From Actinomycetota bacterium (GTDB lineage: Bacteria > Actinomycetota > Acidimicrobiia > Acidimicrobiales > Ilumatobacteraceae): 26,745 nt of DNA. A model generated the notes under the pieces. That model did no database searches and was not told the DNA's origin. It saw nothing but the letters and a program-made list of their open reading frames with translations. Location: positions 1 through 26,745 of the forward strand of contig VERK01000006.1 in the NCBI GenBank assembly GCA_018882725.1, written 5' to 3'. A program made the position numbers and the translations under genes. Of this stretch, positions 1 to 7,968 are shown one piece after another; the stretch's first letter is position 1; each line of letters opens with the position of its first letter.

Positions 1-647
1 TTCGGGCAGTCGCCGTGCTGCGCCACGACGCGCAACGTGAGTTGCTCGCCACCGCCGCCGATGAGGATTGGCGGATGTGGATCCTGTAGGGGCTTCGGAT
101 CGCAGTTGGCCCGACTCAATTCGTAGTACTTGCCCTTGTAGGTGGTCTCGGCCTGAGTCCACATCGACCGAACGATCTCGACACTCTCGCGGAGCATGCC
201 GATCCGATCCTTCGGCTTCGGAAACTCGTAGCCGTACGCGCGGTACTCGTTCTCGTACCAGCCAGCACCGATTCCCCACTCGAGGCGGCCTCCGGAGATG
301 ACGTCGAGCGTCGAGGTGATCTTGGCCAACAGGCCCGGATTGCGGTAACTGTTGCAGCCCACCATCTGGCCGAGGCGAATGGTGGAGGTCAACTGGCTGA
401 TGGCGGCCATCGCCGTCCAGCATTCGAACACCGCCTCGTGCGAAGGACGCGGAACGTTGTGGAAGTGGTCGTACACCCAGATCGAGTCGAATCCGAGGCG
501 CTCGGCGGTCTGCGCGATCTCGACCGCCTTGTTCCATTTCGCGCTCGCGCCATCGATCGACGACAACTCCATCTTCCACCCTTGCGGCATGAAGACGCCG
601 AACACGATGTCGTCGGAGTGGTGGCCGGTCACGGGGCGATGAGTCAT
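1..647 (-). CDS. LLM class F420-dependent oxidoreductase (partial, C-terminus off the left edge)
   Basis: This is the N-terminal 215 codons of a luciferase-like monooxygenase (LLM) fold enzyme; reading is continuous from ATG at 647 to the window edge. The translated start reads MTHRPVTGHHSDDIVFGVFM. Family hallmarks follow in order: an early strand with GVFMPQGW, WNKAVEIAQTAERLGFDSIW, YDHFHNVP, then LDVISGGRLEWGIGAGWYE, and finally PPILIGGGGEQLTLRVVAQ. The TLDVISGGR and GIGAGWYENEY blocks are typical of F420-dependent actinobacterial members, which pass hydride between F420 and an organic substrate in the cytoplasm; the substrate cannot be told. The start is supported by a TATCGT box exactly 6 nt upstream, suggesting a leaderless mRNA. 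It is divergent from the acyl-CoA synthetase with 62 bp between the starts, hinting at co-control. FMN-type LLM enzymes are the alternative. Confidence 0.9.
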   Translation of the reverse strand, partial: MTHRPVTGHHSDDIVFGVFMPQGWKMELSSIDGASAKWNKAVEIAQTAERLGFDSIWVYDHFHNVPRPSHEAVFECWTAMAAISQLTSTIRLGQMVGCNSYRNPGLLAKITSTLDVISGGRLEWGIGAGWYENEYRAYGYEFPKPKDRIGMLRESVEIVRSMWTQAETTYKGKYYELSRANCDPKPLQDPHPPILIGGGGEQLTLRVVAQHGDCP

Positions 648-653
648 ACGGGC

Positions 654-659
654 ACGATA
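654..659 (-). promoter_or_regulatory. -10 box of a leaderless promoter for the LLM oxidoreductase
   Basis: TATCGT reads on the minus strand and ends 6 nt before ATG at 647. In actinobacteria this spacing puts the transcription start on the first base of the start codon. No Shine-Dalgarno sequence is seen in the gap. Confidence 0.55.
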
Positions 660-697
660 ACCCTGCGCTTGCCTTGGCCGTATCCCCGAGGGAGTCA

Positions 698-703
698 TAG
701 GGT
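698..703 (+). promoter_or_regulatory. -10 box of a leaderless promoter for the acyl-CoA synthetase
   Basis: TAGGGT is followed by 6 nt (CGGCGC) and the GTG start at 710. The spacing fits a leaderless transcript, and no Shine-Dalgarno sequence is present. Confidence 0.6.
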
Positions 704-709
704 CGGCGC

Positions 710-2323
710 GTGAGACAGTTCACGGTTGGCGAGATTCATGAAGCCATCGCGGCCACGCGACCCGACCAGGAATGCCTCGTGTTCCGTGATCGACGCCTCA
801 CATGGTCCGAAGTCACCGAACGAACACGCCGTCTGGCCAACTACCTCAATTCGCGGGGACTCGGTGCGCACGCCGAGCGCGACGCCATCCCGTCGCACGA
901 GAGTGGCCAGGACCACCTGGCGATCTATCTCCACAACGGTAACGAGTACCTCGAAGCCATGCTCGGAGCGTTCAAGGGTCGAGTCGCTCCGTTCAATGTG
1001 AACTATCGCTACGTGGCCGAAGAACTCACGTACCTGCTCACCGACTCGTCTGCGACCGCGATTGTGTACCACTCGGTGTTCGCGCCGATGCTGCGGTCGG
1101 TACGTGGTGCTCTTCCGAAACTGCGGGTCTTCATTCAGGTTCCCGACGCATCGAACGAACCTCTTCTCGACGGTGCGGTGTGGTACGAGGATGCGCTGGC
1201 CCAGTCGAGTGCGGCCGCTCCGTCCCCCGCATCCCCCGACGACCTCTACATCTTGTACACCGGCGGCACCACGGGCATGCCCAAGGGTGTGATGTGGCGT
1301 CAAGCCGATGCGCTGGTCGAGTGCTTCGGTGGCAACAAGACCGCTGAGACCGTCGACGAATTCATCAGCGCGCTCACCGGGCGCCGTTCACTCATCGCTC
1401 CCCCGTTCATGCACGGCGCCGGCCACTGGGTGAGTTTCAGCACCTGGAACGGCGGAGGAACCGTCTTCGTTCCGTCGATTCCCGAACGCCTCGATCCGGT
1501 CGACATGTGGTCGACGGTCGAGCGCGAACGAATCGACTTCATGTTGATCGTCGGTGATGCTTTCGCCCGACCGTTGCTCGACGAACTGAGCCGCAACACG
1601 TACGACATCTCGTCGCTCGCGGTTGTCTTGTCGGGTGGCGCGCCGCTCTCCAGTCACATGAAGGACGAACTGCTCAATCACCATCCGGCTCTCCTGGTGG
1701 TGGACGGTCTTGGCTCGTCGGAGGCCGGCGGTCAACTACAGCACCTCTCCACACATGGAGCCGCCGCCACCGGGGCGTTCCCCGTTTCACCCGGCAACCA
1801 CGTCTTGTCGGACGATCTCTCCCGCGTTCTCGAACCAGGGCACGACGGGTTGGGATGGTTGGCCAAGAGTGGCCGCCTGGCCCTCGGCTATCTCGGCGAC
1901 CCAGCCAAAACCGCGCGCACGTATCCCGTGGTGGACGGCGTGCGCTACGTCATCCCGGGTGATCGCGCGGTGCTGCGCGCCGACAACATGATCGAACTGC
2001 GCGGCCGTGATTCGGTCACGATCAACTCGGGCGGCGAGAAGATCTTCGCCGAGGAAGTCGAAGCCGCGATCAAACCGCACCCCGCCGTCCTCGACTGCGT
2101 GGTGGCCGGGCGTCCGAGCGAGCGCTGGGGCAACGAAGTCGTGGCCGTAGTCGCTTTGCGACCGGGCTCAGACGTCACCGACGACGAATTGCTCGTCGAA
2201 GCGGCTCGGCACATCGCCCGGTACAAGCTTCCGAAGGCATTCGTCCGCGTCGAGTCGATCGTGCGCTCACCGTCCGGCAAGGCCGACTATCGATGGGCCA
2301 GGGAGATGGCCGCTCGCGGCTGA
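710..2323 (+). CDS. acyl-CoA synthetase (FadD-type, ANL superfamily)
   Basis: This 537-residue AMP-forming acyl-CoA ligase activates a carboxylic acid to acyl-AMP and then the CoA thioester. The phosphate-binding loop is YTGGTTGMPKG (about residues 183-193). The region with VLSGGAPLSSHMK and DGLGSSEAGGQ supplies the adenine/acyl pocket. LRGRDSVTINSGGEKIFAEE is the hinge motif, and PSGKADYRWA near the C-terminus carries the catalytic lysine (about residue 524). Length is normal for the family. The loop wording followed by VMWRQ resembles actinobacterial FadD enzymes acting on fatty or steroid side-chain acids, but the substrate is inference. Start GTG 710 is backed by TAGGGT 6 nt upstream; no Shine-Dalgarno is seen. 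Its stop abuts the stop of the convergent acyl-CoA dehydrogenase, another beta-oxidation enzyme, so a shared fatty-acid or steroid catabolic role is plausible. Confidence 0.92.
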   Translation: MRQFTVGEIHEAIAATRPDQECLVFRDRRLTWSEVTERTRRLANYLNSRGLGAHAERDAIPSHESGQDHLAIYLHNGNEYLEAMLGAFKGRVAPFNVNYRYVAEELTYLLTDSSATAIVYHSVFAPMLRSVRGALPKLRVFIQVPDASNEPLLDGAVWYEDALAQSSAAAPSPASPDDLYILYTGGTTGMPKGVMWRQADALVECFGGNKTAETVDEFISALTGRRSLIAPPFMHGAGHWVSFSTWNGGGTVFVPSIPERLDPVDMWSTVERERIDFMLIVGDAFARPLLDELSRNTYDISSLAVVLSGGAPLSSHMKDELLNHHPALLVVDGLGSSEAGGQLQHLSTHGAAATGAFPVSPGNHVLSDDLSRVLEPGHDGLGWLAKSGRLALGYLGDPAKTARTYPVVDGVRYVIPGDRAVLRADNMIELRGRDSVTINSGGEKIFAEEVEAAIKPHPAVLDCVVAGRPSERWGNEVVAVVALRPGSDVTDDELLVEAARHIARYKLPKAFVRVESIVRSPSGKADYRWAREMAARG

Positions 2324-3562
2324 TCACACCGGCAGGTCGCCGGTGGCCTTCTTGGTGGTGCCGTTGTCGGTGAAAGCCTTGATGGTGTTCTCGGCGATGC
2401 GCATCTGATGGATCTCATCGGCGCCATCGGCGAAACGAGCCCAACGAGCGTGCTGCATCATGTTCGCCAGCGGAGTGTCGGTTGAGTATCCGAGGGCTCC
2501 GTGAACCTGAATGGCGCGGTCGATGATTCGGTTGAGGCTGTTGGCGACGAAGTGTTTCGCCATCGACACCTCGGTCCGGAAGTCGTCGCCGCGGTCGATC
2601 TTGTACGCAGCGTGGAGAACCATCAGCTTGCACTGGTAGAGCTCCATCGCCGAATCGGCGATCAACCACTGCACACCTTGTTTCTCGGCGAGGTACGAGC
2701 CGTGTGAATAACGCTTGAGTGAACGGTCGACCATCATGTCGAGCGCCATCTCGGCCTGGGCGATCCAACGCATGCAGTGAGCCAGGCGCGCCGGCCCGAG
2801 TCGATACTGACCCAGGCGGTGACCGTTGCCGCGTCCGCCGAGAATCTGCGAGTCGTGAACGCGCAGATCGGTGATCTGAATCTCACTGTGGCCACCCGGA
2901 CCGTGCATCGTCTCGACTTCACGAACGTTGTTCCAACCTTCGGCCGGCAGGTCGACGATGAACGCCGTGTTCGCTCCGCGCGAGCCCTCGGGGACGTCCA
3001 TCTCGGTACGGGCGATGAGGATGGCGAACTTGGCTCGGTTGGCTCCGGAGATGAACCACTTGTGACCATTGATGATCCATTCGTCCCCGTCCTTGATGGC
3101 GTGGGTACGAATGAGCGTGGGGTCGGAGCCGGCGACTTCGGGCTCGGTCATCGCAAAGCACGACGACGTGACCCCGTTGCACAACGGCTTCAGGTACTTC
3201 TCCTTCTGCTCGGGAGTTCCCCAGTGCACGAGCGTGTGCATGTTCCCTTCGTCGGGGGCCTGGCAGTTGAGAACCCACGGACCGACGCGTGTCTTGGCCG
3301 CCTCCGACTGCACCATCGCCAGGGCAACGTGCCCGAGGCCCATGCCGCCCCATTCCTTGGGCATGTGCGGCAACCACAGGCCTTGCTTCACGGCTTCCTT
3401 ACGAAGGCGGATGAGTTCACCCACATAGGCGCGGTGCGACTCGGCATCCATCTCCTCGCGGTGCCCGAAGGGCTCGATCGCCGGCTTGATCGTGCCGTCC
3501 ACGAATTCGCGCACCCGATCGCGAATCTGCTGATGCTCGTCCGACAACGTGAAGTCGATCAT
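2324..3562 (-). CDS. acyl-CoA dehydrogenase, ACAD10/11-like
   Basis: This 412-residue FAD flavoprotein of the acyl-CoA dehydrogenase family would form the alpha,beta double bond of acyl-CoA in beta-oxidation. Visible hallmarks are the helical N-terminus (DEHQQIRDRVREFVD), FAMTEPEVAGSDPT (about residues 137-150) for flavin contacts, WIINGHKWFISGA, and a C-terminal QVHGALGYSTDTPLA. At the usual catalytic-base site the sequence reads FADGADEIH, so aspartate (about D379) stands where medium-chain enzymes have glutamate; this is known for the ACAD10/11 branch and is not a defect. ATG 3562 has AAGGGGG about 8 nt upstream on the minus strand, so unlike most neighbours it has a conventional ribosome site. 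Convergent with the acyl-CoA synthetase; the two stop codons are directly adjacent. Confidence 0.93.
   Translation of the reverse strand: MIDFTLSDEHQQIRDRVREFVDGTIKPAIEPFGHREEMDAESHRAYVGELIRLRKEAVKQGLWLPHMPKEWGGMGLGHVALAMVQSEAAKTRVGPWVLNCQAPDEGNMHTLVHWGTPEQKEKYLKPLCNGVTSSCFAMTEPEVAGSDPTLIRTHAIKDGDEWIINGHKWFISGANRAKFAILIARTEMDVPEGSRGANTAFIVDLPAEGWNNVREVETMHGPGGHSEIQITDLRVHDSQILGGRGNGHRLGQYRLGPARLAHCMRWIAQAEMALDMMVDRSLKRYSHGSYLAEKQGVQWLIADSAMELYQCKLMVLHAAYKIDRGDDFRTEVSMAKHFVANSLNRIIDRAIQVHGALGYSTDTPLANMMQHARWARFADGADEIHQMRIAENTIKAFTDNGTTKKATGDLPV
2327..2345. terminator. possible hairpin just past the acyl-CoA synthetase stop
   Basis: CACCGG and CCGGTG form a 6-bp perfect stem with a 7-nt loop, 3 nt after the stop of the upstream gene and inside the last codons of the convergent dehydrogenase. 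No clear T-run follows, so termination activity is only a suggestion. Confidence 0.3.
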
Positions 3563-3651
3563 GGTGTCCCCCTTGAACTCACGAATCCCCTGGTGAGTCT
3601 GCCCGGCCGTGACCTCGGTCGGCGAGTCCGGAAGACCGGCGCACCCGGCCT

Positions 3652-3657
3652 TAGCCT
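3652..3657 (+). promoter_or_regulatory. -10 box of a leaderless promoter for menG
   Basis: TAGCCT is followed by GACCCC (6 nt) and the GTG start at 3664. It would drive the menG-menF transcript. Confidence 0.6.
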
Positions 3658-3663
3658 GACCCC

Positions 3664-4386
3664 GTGACGTCAGATCCGAAGTCCGCGTCCTGGGATACCG
3701 AGGCTCTCCCGAGCGGTCAGGCCAAGGTGACCGCGGTCCGCGAGATGTTCGACGCGATCGCTCCGCGCTACGACCTCGTCAACCGCATCATGACGTTCCG
3801 TCTCGACGTTCGCTGGCGACGTTACGCAGTGAAGCGGCTCGCCCTTCCGGCCGGGAGTCGGGTGCTCGATCTGGCCAGTGGAACCGGTGACCTATGCGTC
3901 GATCTGCGTCGCGCCGATTTGCATCCGCTGTCATTCGATCTGAGTTTCGGAATGCTGCACGCCGACCGCAGTGGTGCACCGAGGACCCAAGCCGACATCT
4001 TGCGCTTACCCATTGGAGATGCGTCGGTCGATGGTGTGACATGCGGGTTCGCTCTGCGAAATCTTCTCGAGTTGCCGGCCTTCTTCGCTGAACTGGCTCG
4101 CGTCGTACGACCGGGAGGTCGCATCGCTCTACTCGACGTCGGCGTTCCACGAAACCGTCTCATTCGCTGGGGCAACGGCATCTACTTCGGCAAGATCGTC
4201 CCGAAGATCGGCGGGTGGCTCTCCGATCCGGCGGCCTACCGCTACTTGCCCAAGAGCGTCGCCTACTTGCCGCCTCCTGAGACCATGTTGGCCGAACTGC
4301 GCAAGGTCGGCTTCTCCGACGCCGAACACCGCGGATTGTCGGGCGGAATCACGCAACTTCTGGTCGCCACTCGCGACGCACGATGA
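3664..4386 (+). CDS. menG: demethylmenaquinone methyltransferase (UbiE/MenG family)
   Basis: This 240-residue class I SAM methyltransferase is expected to carry out the last menaquinone step, methylating demethylmenaquinone at the membrane. The first family block reads MFDAIAPRYDLVNRIMTFRL followed by DVRWRR (about residues 29-55). It keeps YDxxN and the tryptophan but lacks the usual Ser-Gly-His stretch, a divergent form. Motif I for SAM is VLDLASGTGDL, and the later block is FALRNLLELPAFFAEL then RVVRPGGRIALLDV. The C-terminal YLPPPETMLAELRKVGF is also typical. Start GTG 3664 fits the TAGCCT box 6 nt upstream. It overlaps menF by 4 bp (ATGA), implying translational coupling, and the company of menF and menD makes menaquinone rather than ubiquinone the likely product. 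Confidence 0.9.
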   Translation: MTSDPKSASWDTEALPSGQAKVTAVREMFDAIAPRYDLVNRIMTFRLDVRWRRYAVKRLALPAGSRVLDLASGTGDLCVDLRRADLHPLSFDLSFGMLHADRSGAPRTQADILRLPIGDASVDGVTCGFALRNLLELPAFFAELARVVRPGGRIALLDVGVPRNRLIRWGNGIYFGKIVPKIGGWLSDPAAYRYLPKSVAYLPPPETMLAELRKVGFSDAEHRGLSGGITQLLVATRDAR

Positions 4387-5567
4387 GAGCCGTCACTCGA
4401 CTTCTCGAACGCGAGGTCGATCTCAACGACGTTTGCCGCCACGACGGTCACCTGTTCGTTCGCAACGGAATCGGTGTGGCCGGCCGCGGACGCGCGGCCA
4501 CGGTGAGTGCCGACGAAGCCGTCGACTTCCTCGCCACGATCGACCACGACGACGCCTCGGCTGGTCGAGCCAGTCCGGTGGCTCTCGGATGCCTTCCTTT
4601 CCGCCCCGGTGCACCGGCCGACTTCGTCATCCCGGCGGTGATCGTCCGCAAGACGAGTGATGGCGGGGTGTTCATCACCACCATCGATCAACCGTCCGAG
4701 TCCGACCTTCGCCTCGCCGAGACGTCGACCGCTCCGGTCGCAGCATCGTTCCGAGTCGGACCCCGCACACCGATCGACACCTATCGACGTGCCGTTGAAA
4801 TCGGTCGTGACGCGGTGCGACGCGGAGATCTCACCAAGGTCGTGATCGCGCGCGAAGTGGGCGTGGAGAGCGATCGACCGCTCGACGTGCACGCGATCCT
4901 GCTGCGTCTGAGAGCCGCCTTCGGGGCTAGTTACCGCTACAGCATCGACGGACTCATCGGCGCCTCGCCCGAACTACTCGTTTCGGTCGATGGCGATGTC
5001 GTTCGGTCGCATCCATTGGCCGGCACCACTCCGCGCACCGGTGACCCGGTCACCGACGAAACGCTGGCCAAGAAACTCGTGGCCAGTATGAAGGACCAGG
5101 TCGAGCACCGCGTGGTGATCGACGTCGTGCACGACGCACTGCTGCCGTGGTGCAGCTACCTCGATTGGGAGCCCGAGCCCTCGGTCATCAAAGTGGCCAA
5201 CGTTCAACACCTCGGAACCTCGATCGAAGGCCGCCTGTCCGAACCGCGACCCGACGCGGTCGCGCTGGCTCGCCTCCTTTCGCCCACGCCCGCGCTCGGC
5301 GGTCATCCGCGCGCGGAGGCGATCGAACTCATCGAGGCGAACGAGGGTTTCGAACGTGGTCGGTACGGCGGCGCCGTGGGCTGGGTCGACTCGACAGGCA
5401 ACGGTGAGTTCGCCGTGACCATTCGCTGCGCCGAGTTGTCGGCTGACCGTCGATCGGCACGCCTCATCGCCGGTGGCGGCATCGTGGCCGACAGCGACGT
5501 CGATGCCGAACTCGCCGAGACTCAGGCCAAGTTCCAGGCCATGTTGTCGGCGATCGTCAGGCCGTAA
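4383..5567 (+). CDS. menF: isochorismate synthase
   Basis: This 394-residue chorismate-utilising enzyme converts chorismate to isochorismate, the entry to menaquinone synthesis. The catalytic C-terminal half is clear: LTKVVIAREV carries the general-base lysine; GASPELLVSVDGD holds the acid glutamate; SHPLAGTTPRTGD, MKDQVEHRVVIDVV, LSPTPALGGHPRAEA and YGGAVGWVD form the rest of the active site and Mg-binding region; IAGGGIVADSDVDAELAET closes the fold. The N-terminal third is more variable, as normal in MenF/EntC/DhbC enzymes. It starts at ATG 4383 inside the menG stop (ATGA overlap). The last 11 bp overlap the 3' end of convergent menD. A siderophore EntC-type role is possible in principle, but the men neighbours argue for menaquinone. 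Confidence 0.92.
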   Translation: MRAVTRLLEREVDLNDVCRHDGHLFVRNGIGVAGRGRAATVSADEAVDFLATIDHDDASAGRASPVALGCLPFRPGAPADFVIPAVIVRKTSDGGVFITTIDQPSESDLRLAETSTAPVAASFRVGPRTPIDTYRRAVEIGRDAVRRGDLTKVVIAREVGVESDRPLDVHAILLRLRAAFGASYRYSIDGLIGASPELLVSVDGDVVRSHPLAGTTPRTGDPVTDETLAKKLVASMKDQVEHRVVIDVVHDALLPWCSYLDWEPEPSVIKVANVQHLGTSIEGRLSEPRPDAVALARLLSPTPALGGHPRAEAIELIEANEGFERGRYGGAVGWVDSTGNGEFAVTIRCAELSADRRSARLIAGGGIVADSDVDAELAETQAKFQAMLSAIVRP

Positions 5568-7236
5568 CCGCAGCGACTGCCGCGTGCAGATGCCGGTGCA
5601 CGTCAAGGTCTCCGCGACGATCGGTGGGTGCGACGATCAACGACGGACCTCGACGAGACAGCGCTTCTTCGAGTTCCGAGCGTGACGACACGGTGGATGT
5701 GTTCAGGCCATGAGCGTGGCCCAGAGCGGCCAAATCGGTTCCGTGCGGAGTTCCGAACAACTTCTCGAATCGATCGGCCTCCACCACCGAAGCCTGAGGC
5801 AGATAGTGGAAGATGCCGCCACCGTCGTTATCGGTGACCACGATGCGTAGATCGATGTCTCGCCGTGCCAAACCGGCCAGCGACGACGAGTCGTGCAACA
5901 AGGCAACGTCGCCGATCAACACTCCGACCGAGCTTCCGGTCGCGCTGGCTACACCAACGGCGGTCGCGATGACCCCGTCGATGCCGTTGGCGCCGCGATT
6001 CGAGTGCACCGTCAGGTGATCACAACGTCCGCCGAACCATTCGAGGTCGCGCACCGGCATCGACGATGACACGACGAGATGCGATCCACTCGGAAGACTG
6101 GCCGCCAGGCACCGGGCCACCAGCGGCCCTGACATGACGAGGTCGTTCAGAGCACGATCGATCGATTCGGATGCCGCCGCCTCGGCCCGACACCAATCCG
6201 CGCACCACGACGTGTCGAAGGCATGGGAAGATCGCGAGGTCGAAACCTCAGTAGCCAGATCCAACGCCCAGGCCGTCGGGTCCGCCACGATGTGCGTGGC
6301 GACTCGAGCGTCCGGATCGAAGAACTGCGGATGCGCCGACACGTGAATCTGCTCGACTCCGAGCGACGTGAACCACTGGCTGGTGACCTTCGACGCCGGA
6401 GGTTCACCGATTCGCAGCACGGTGTCGGGGCGAAGATTCGCGGCGAACGACTCTGCTCGAACGAGCGAGTCGAAGTGCCGCACCACTCGCGGACCGCGAC
6501 AGGTCGCTCGTGGTTCGGCGAACACCGGCCAGTCGAGCGCCGCCGCCAAGTCGTCAACCCCGGTTCCCGAGCCTCGGCCGGCGACGATCACGCCGCGACG
6601 ACCCGACACGCGTGAGGCCAACATCGCGAGTTCTTCGCGTGCCATCACGGATCGACCTCGGTGGGTGACGATCGCGCGACGAGCGGACTCCTCGACGACG
6701 GCTTCACCCACCAAGGGTTCACGGAACGGAAGATTGAGATGAACCGGTCCGGGTCGACCCGACGTCGACGCGTCGACGCAGTGAGCCGCCAGCGATGACC
6801 AACGGGCTTGTGTCGACCAATCAGCAACACCCGGATCGTGGAACCACCGCACCGACGATCCGAACAGTTTGATCTGGTCGATCGTTTGTGGCGCACCCAC
6901 ATCGCGTAGTTCGGGCGGACGGTCTCCCGTAACAACGAGAAGCGGAACTGCCGACAAGTCGGCTTCGATCACCGCGGCATGGAAGTGCGCCGCGGCGGTG
7001 CCGCTCGTGCACAAGGCGATGGCCGGGCGACCGGTGGCCACCCCGAAGCCAAGCGCCGCAAAGGCGGCCGATCGTTCATCGAGCAACATCTCGACCCGCC
7101 AGCCCGGTGCCCGATCGAGGGCCAGCGCCATCGGCGTGGAGCGCGAACCCGGCGCCACGAAAGCGGTGTCGAGTCCGAGGGCCGACCACTGGGCGACGAG
7201 AGTCGCACAGAACGAGGCTTGTGCATCCGCGGCCAC
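5557..7236 (-). CDS. menD: SEPHCHC synthase (MenD)
   Basis: This 559-residue thiamine-diphosphate enzyme joins isochorismate and 2-oxoglutarate to give SEPHCHC. The N-terminal pyrimidine-binding domain has VAPGSRSTPMALAL, LLDERSAAFAALGFG with the conserved glutamate (about E54), and CTSGTAAAHFHAAVIEA followed by LLVVTGDRPPELRDVGAPQT. The C-terminal diphosphate domain has SNRGANGIDG, then GDVALLHD and NDGGGIFHYLP for the Mg/ThDP site. Length is usual for the family. GTG 7236 is favoured because TAGCGT lies 7 nt upstream on the minus strand. It is divergent from the DsbA-like gene (60 bp between starts) and convergent with menF, so the two consecutive pathway enzymes face each other with an 11-bp overlap. 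Confidence 0.95.
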   Translation of the reverse strand: MAADAQASFCATLVAQWSALGLDTAFVAPGSRSTPMALALDRAPGWRVEMLLDERSAAFAALGFGVATGRPAIALCTSGTAAAHFHAAVIEADLSAVPLLVVTGDRPPELRDVGAPQTIDQIKLFGSSVRWFHDPGVADWSTQARWSSLAAHCVDASTSGRPGPVHLNLPFREPLVGEAVVEESARRAIVTHRGRSVMAREELAMLASRVSGRRGVIVAGRGSGTGVDDLAAALDWPVFAEPRATCRGPRVVRHFDSLVRAESFAANLRPDTVLRIGEPPASKVTSQWFTSLGVEQIHVSAHPQFFDPDARVATHIVADPTAWALDLATEVSTSRSSHAFDTSWCADWCRAEAAASESIDRALNDLVMSGPLVARCLAASLPSGSHLVVSSSMPVRDLEWFGGRCDHLTVHSNRGANGIDGVIATAVGVASATGSSVGVLIGDVALLHDSSSLAGLARRDIDLRIVVTDNDGGGIFHYLPQASVVEADRFEKLFGTPHGTDLAALGHAHGLNTSTVSSRSELEEALSRRGPSLIVAPTDRRGDLDVHRHLHAAVAAVTA

Positions 7237-7243
7237 GCCCCGA

Positions 7244-7249
7244 ACGCTA
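7244..7249 (-). promoter_or_regulatory. -10 box of a leaderless promoter for menD
   Basis: TAGCGT on the minus strand, then 7 nt (TCGGGGC) and GTG at 7236. Confidence 0.5.
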
Positions 7250-7283
7250 CGGCCACAGGGCCGACCTGCCCCCGTCCAAGCCG

Positions 7284-7289
7284 TAGGGT
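7284..7289 (+). promoter_or_regulatory. -10 box of a leaderless promoter for the DsbA-like gene and menH
   Basis: TAGGGT is followed by 7 nt (GACCGAT) and GTG at 7297. An ATG two bases earlier is followed at once by TGA, so GTG 7297 is the usable start. Confidence 0.55.
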
Positions 7290-7296
7290 GACCGAT

Positions 7297-7968
7297 GTGA
7301 CGGCTTCACTGTCCATCGACATCTGGTCCGACGTGGTGTGCCCGTGGTGCTACATCGGAAAACGGCGCTTCGAGGTCGCACTCGAACGTGTTCGCGCCGC
7401 GGCACCCGACCTGCACATCGACATTCGCTACCGCGCGTACCAACTCGACCCCACGGCCCCGAGCTTGTCGTCCACACCGGTCCGCGAGGCCTACGCCCGC
7501 AAGTTCGGCGGCCCCGAGCGAGCCGATGCGATTCTTCGACACCTCACCGAGACGGCGGCAGCCGATGGTCTCGACTTCCGCTTCGATATCGCCCAACGCT
7601 CGAACACCGTTCTTTCGCATCGAGTCCTGTGGTGGGTGGCCGAACAGTACGGGCTCGACGCTCAAGCGCGCGTGAAGGAACGACTTCTCAAGGCCTACTT
7701 CACCGATGGCGAGAACGTGGGTGACCCGCAACAACTCGCCACCATCGTAGCCGACGAACTCGGCGTGGGCGTCGACTCGGTGAGTGCGTTCCTCGAGTCC
7801 GGACTTGGTTCGTCGGAAGTGGCCGCCGAACTGCAGCGAGCCGTTGAACACGACATCACGGGAGTTCCCACCTACGTGATCAACGGGGCCTGGGCCATTC
7901 CCGGCGCACAAGATCCCGACACGTTCGAACGAGTCCTCCTCCGCGCAGCGGCCAACGCGCGTTCATGA
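7297..7968 (+). CDS. DsbA family oxidoreductase (FrnE-like)
   Basis: This 223-residue thioredoxin-fold protein has the active site CPWC in DVVCPWCYIGKRRFE, about residues 14-17 of the mature frame. Together with YRAYQLDPTAP, a helical insert, and the late cis-proline loop GVPTYVINGAW, it matches the FrnE branch of DsbA proteins. There is no signal peptide, so it is probably cytoplasmic, acting as a thiol-disulfide oxidoreductase or isomerase; its substrate is unknown. The reading frame is open well upstream of 7297 (across the divergent menD), but the DsbA homology and the TAGGGT box put the start at GTG 7297. Its stop overlaps menH by 4 bp (ATGA), so the two are co-translated. Why it sits among menaquinone genes is not clear from the sequence. 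Confidence 0.9.
   Translation: MTASLSIDIWSDVVCPWCYIGKRRFEVALERVRAAAPDLHIDIRYRAYQLDPTAPSLSSTPVREAYARKFGGPERADAILRHLTETAAADGLDFRFDIAQRSNTVLSHRVLWWVAEQYGLDAQARVKERLLKAYFTDGENVGDPQQLATIVADELGVGVDSVSAFLESGLGSSEVAAELQRAVEHDITGVPTYVINGAWAIPGAQDPDTFERVLLRAAANARS

Noticed and set aside
2777..3667. 296-codon plus-strand open frame opposite the acyl-CoA dehydrogenase
   Set aside because: Antisense shadow of a gene with full family motifs.
5583..5602. CGTGCA/TGCACG inverted repeat near the menF-menD junction as a terminator
   Set aside because: It lies in the menD coding end within a His-rich codon stretch, has an 8-nt loop, a short stem and no T-run; chance is likely.
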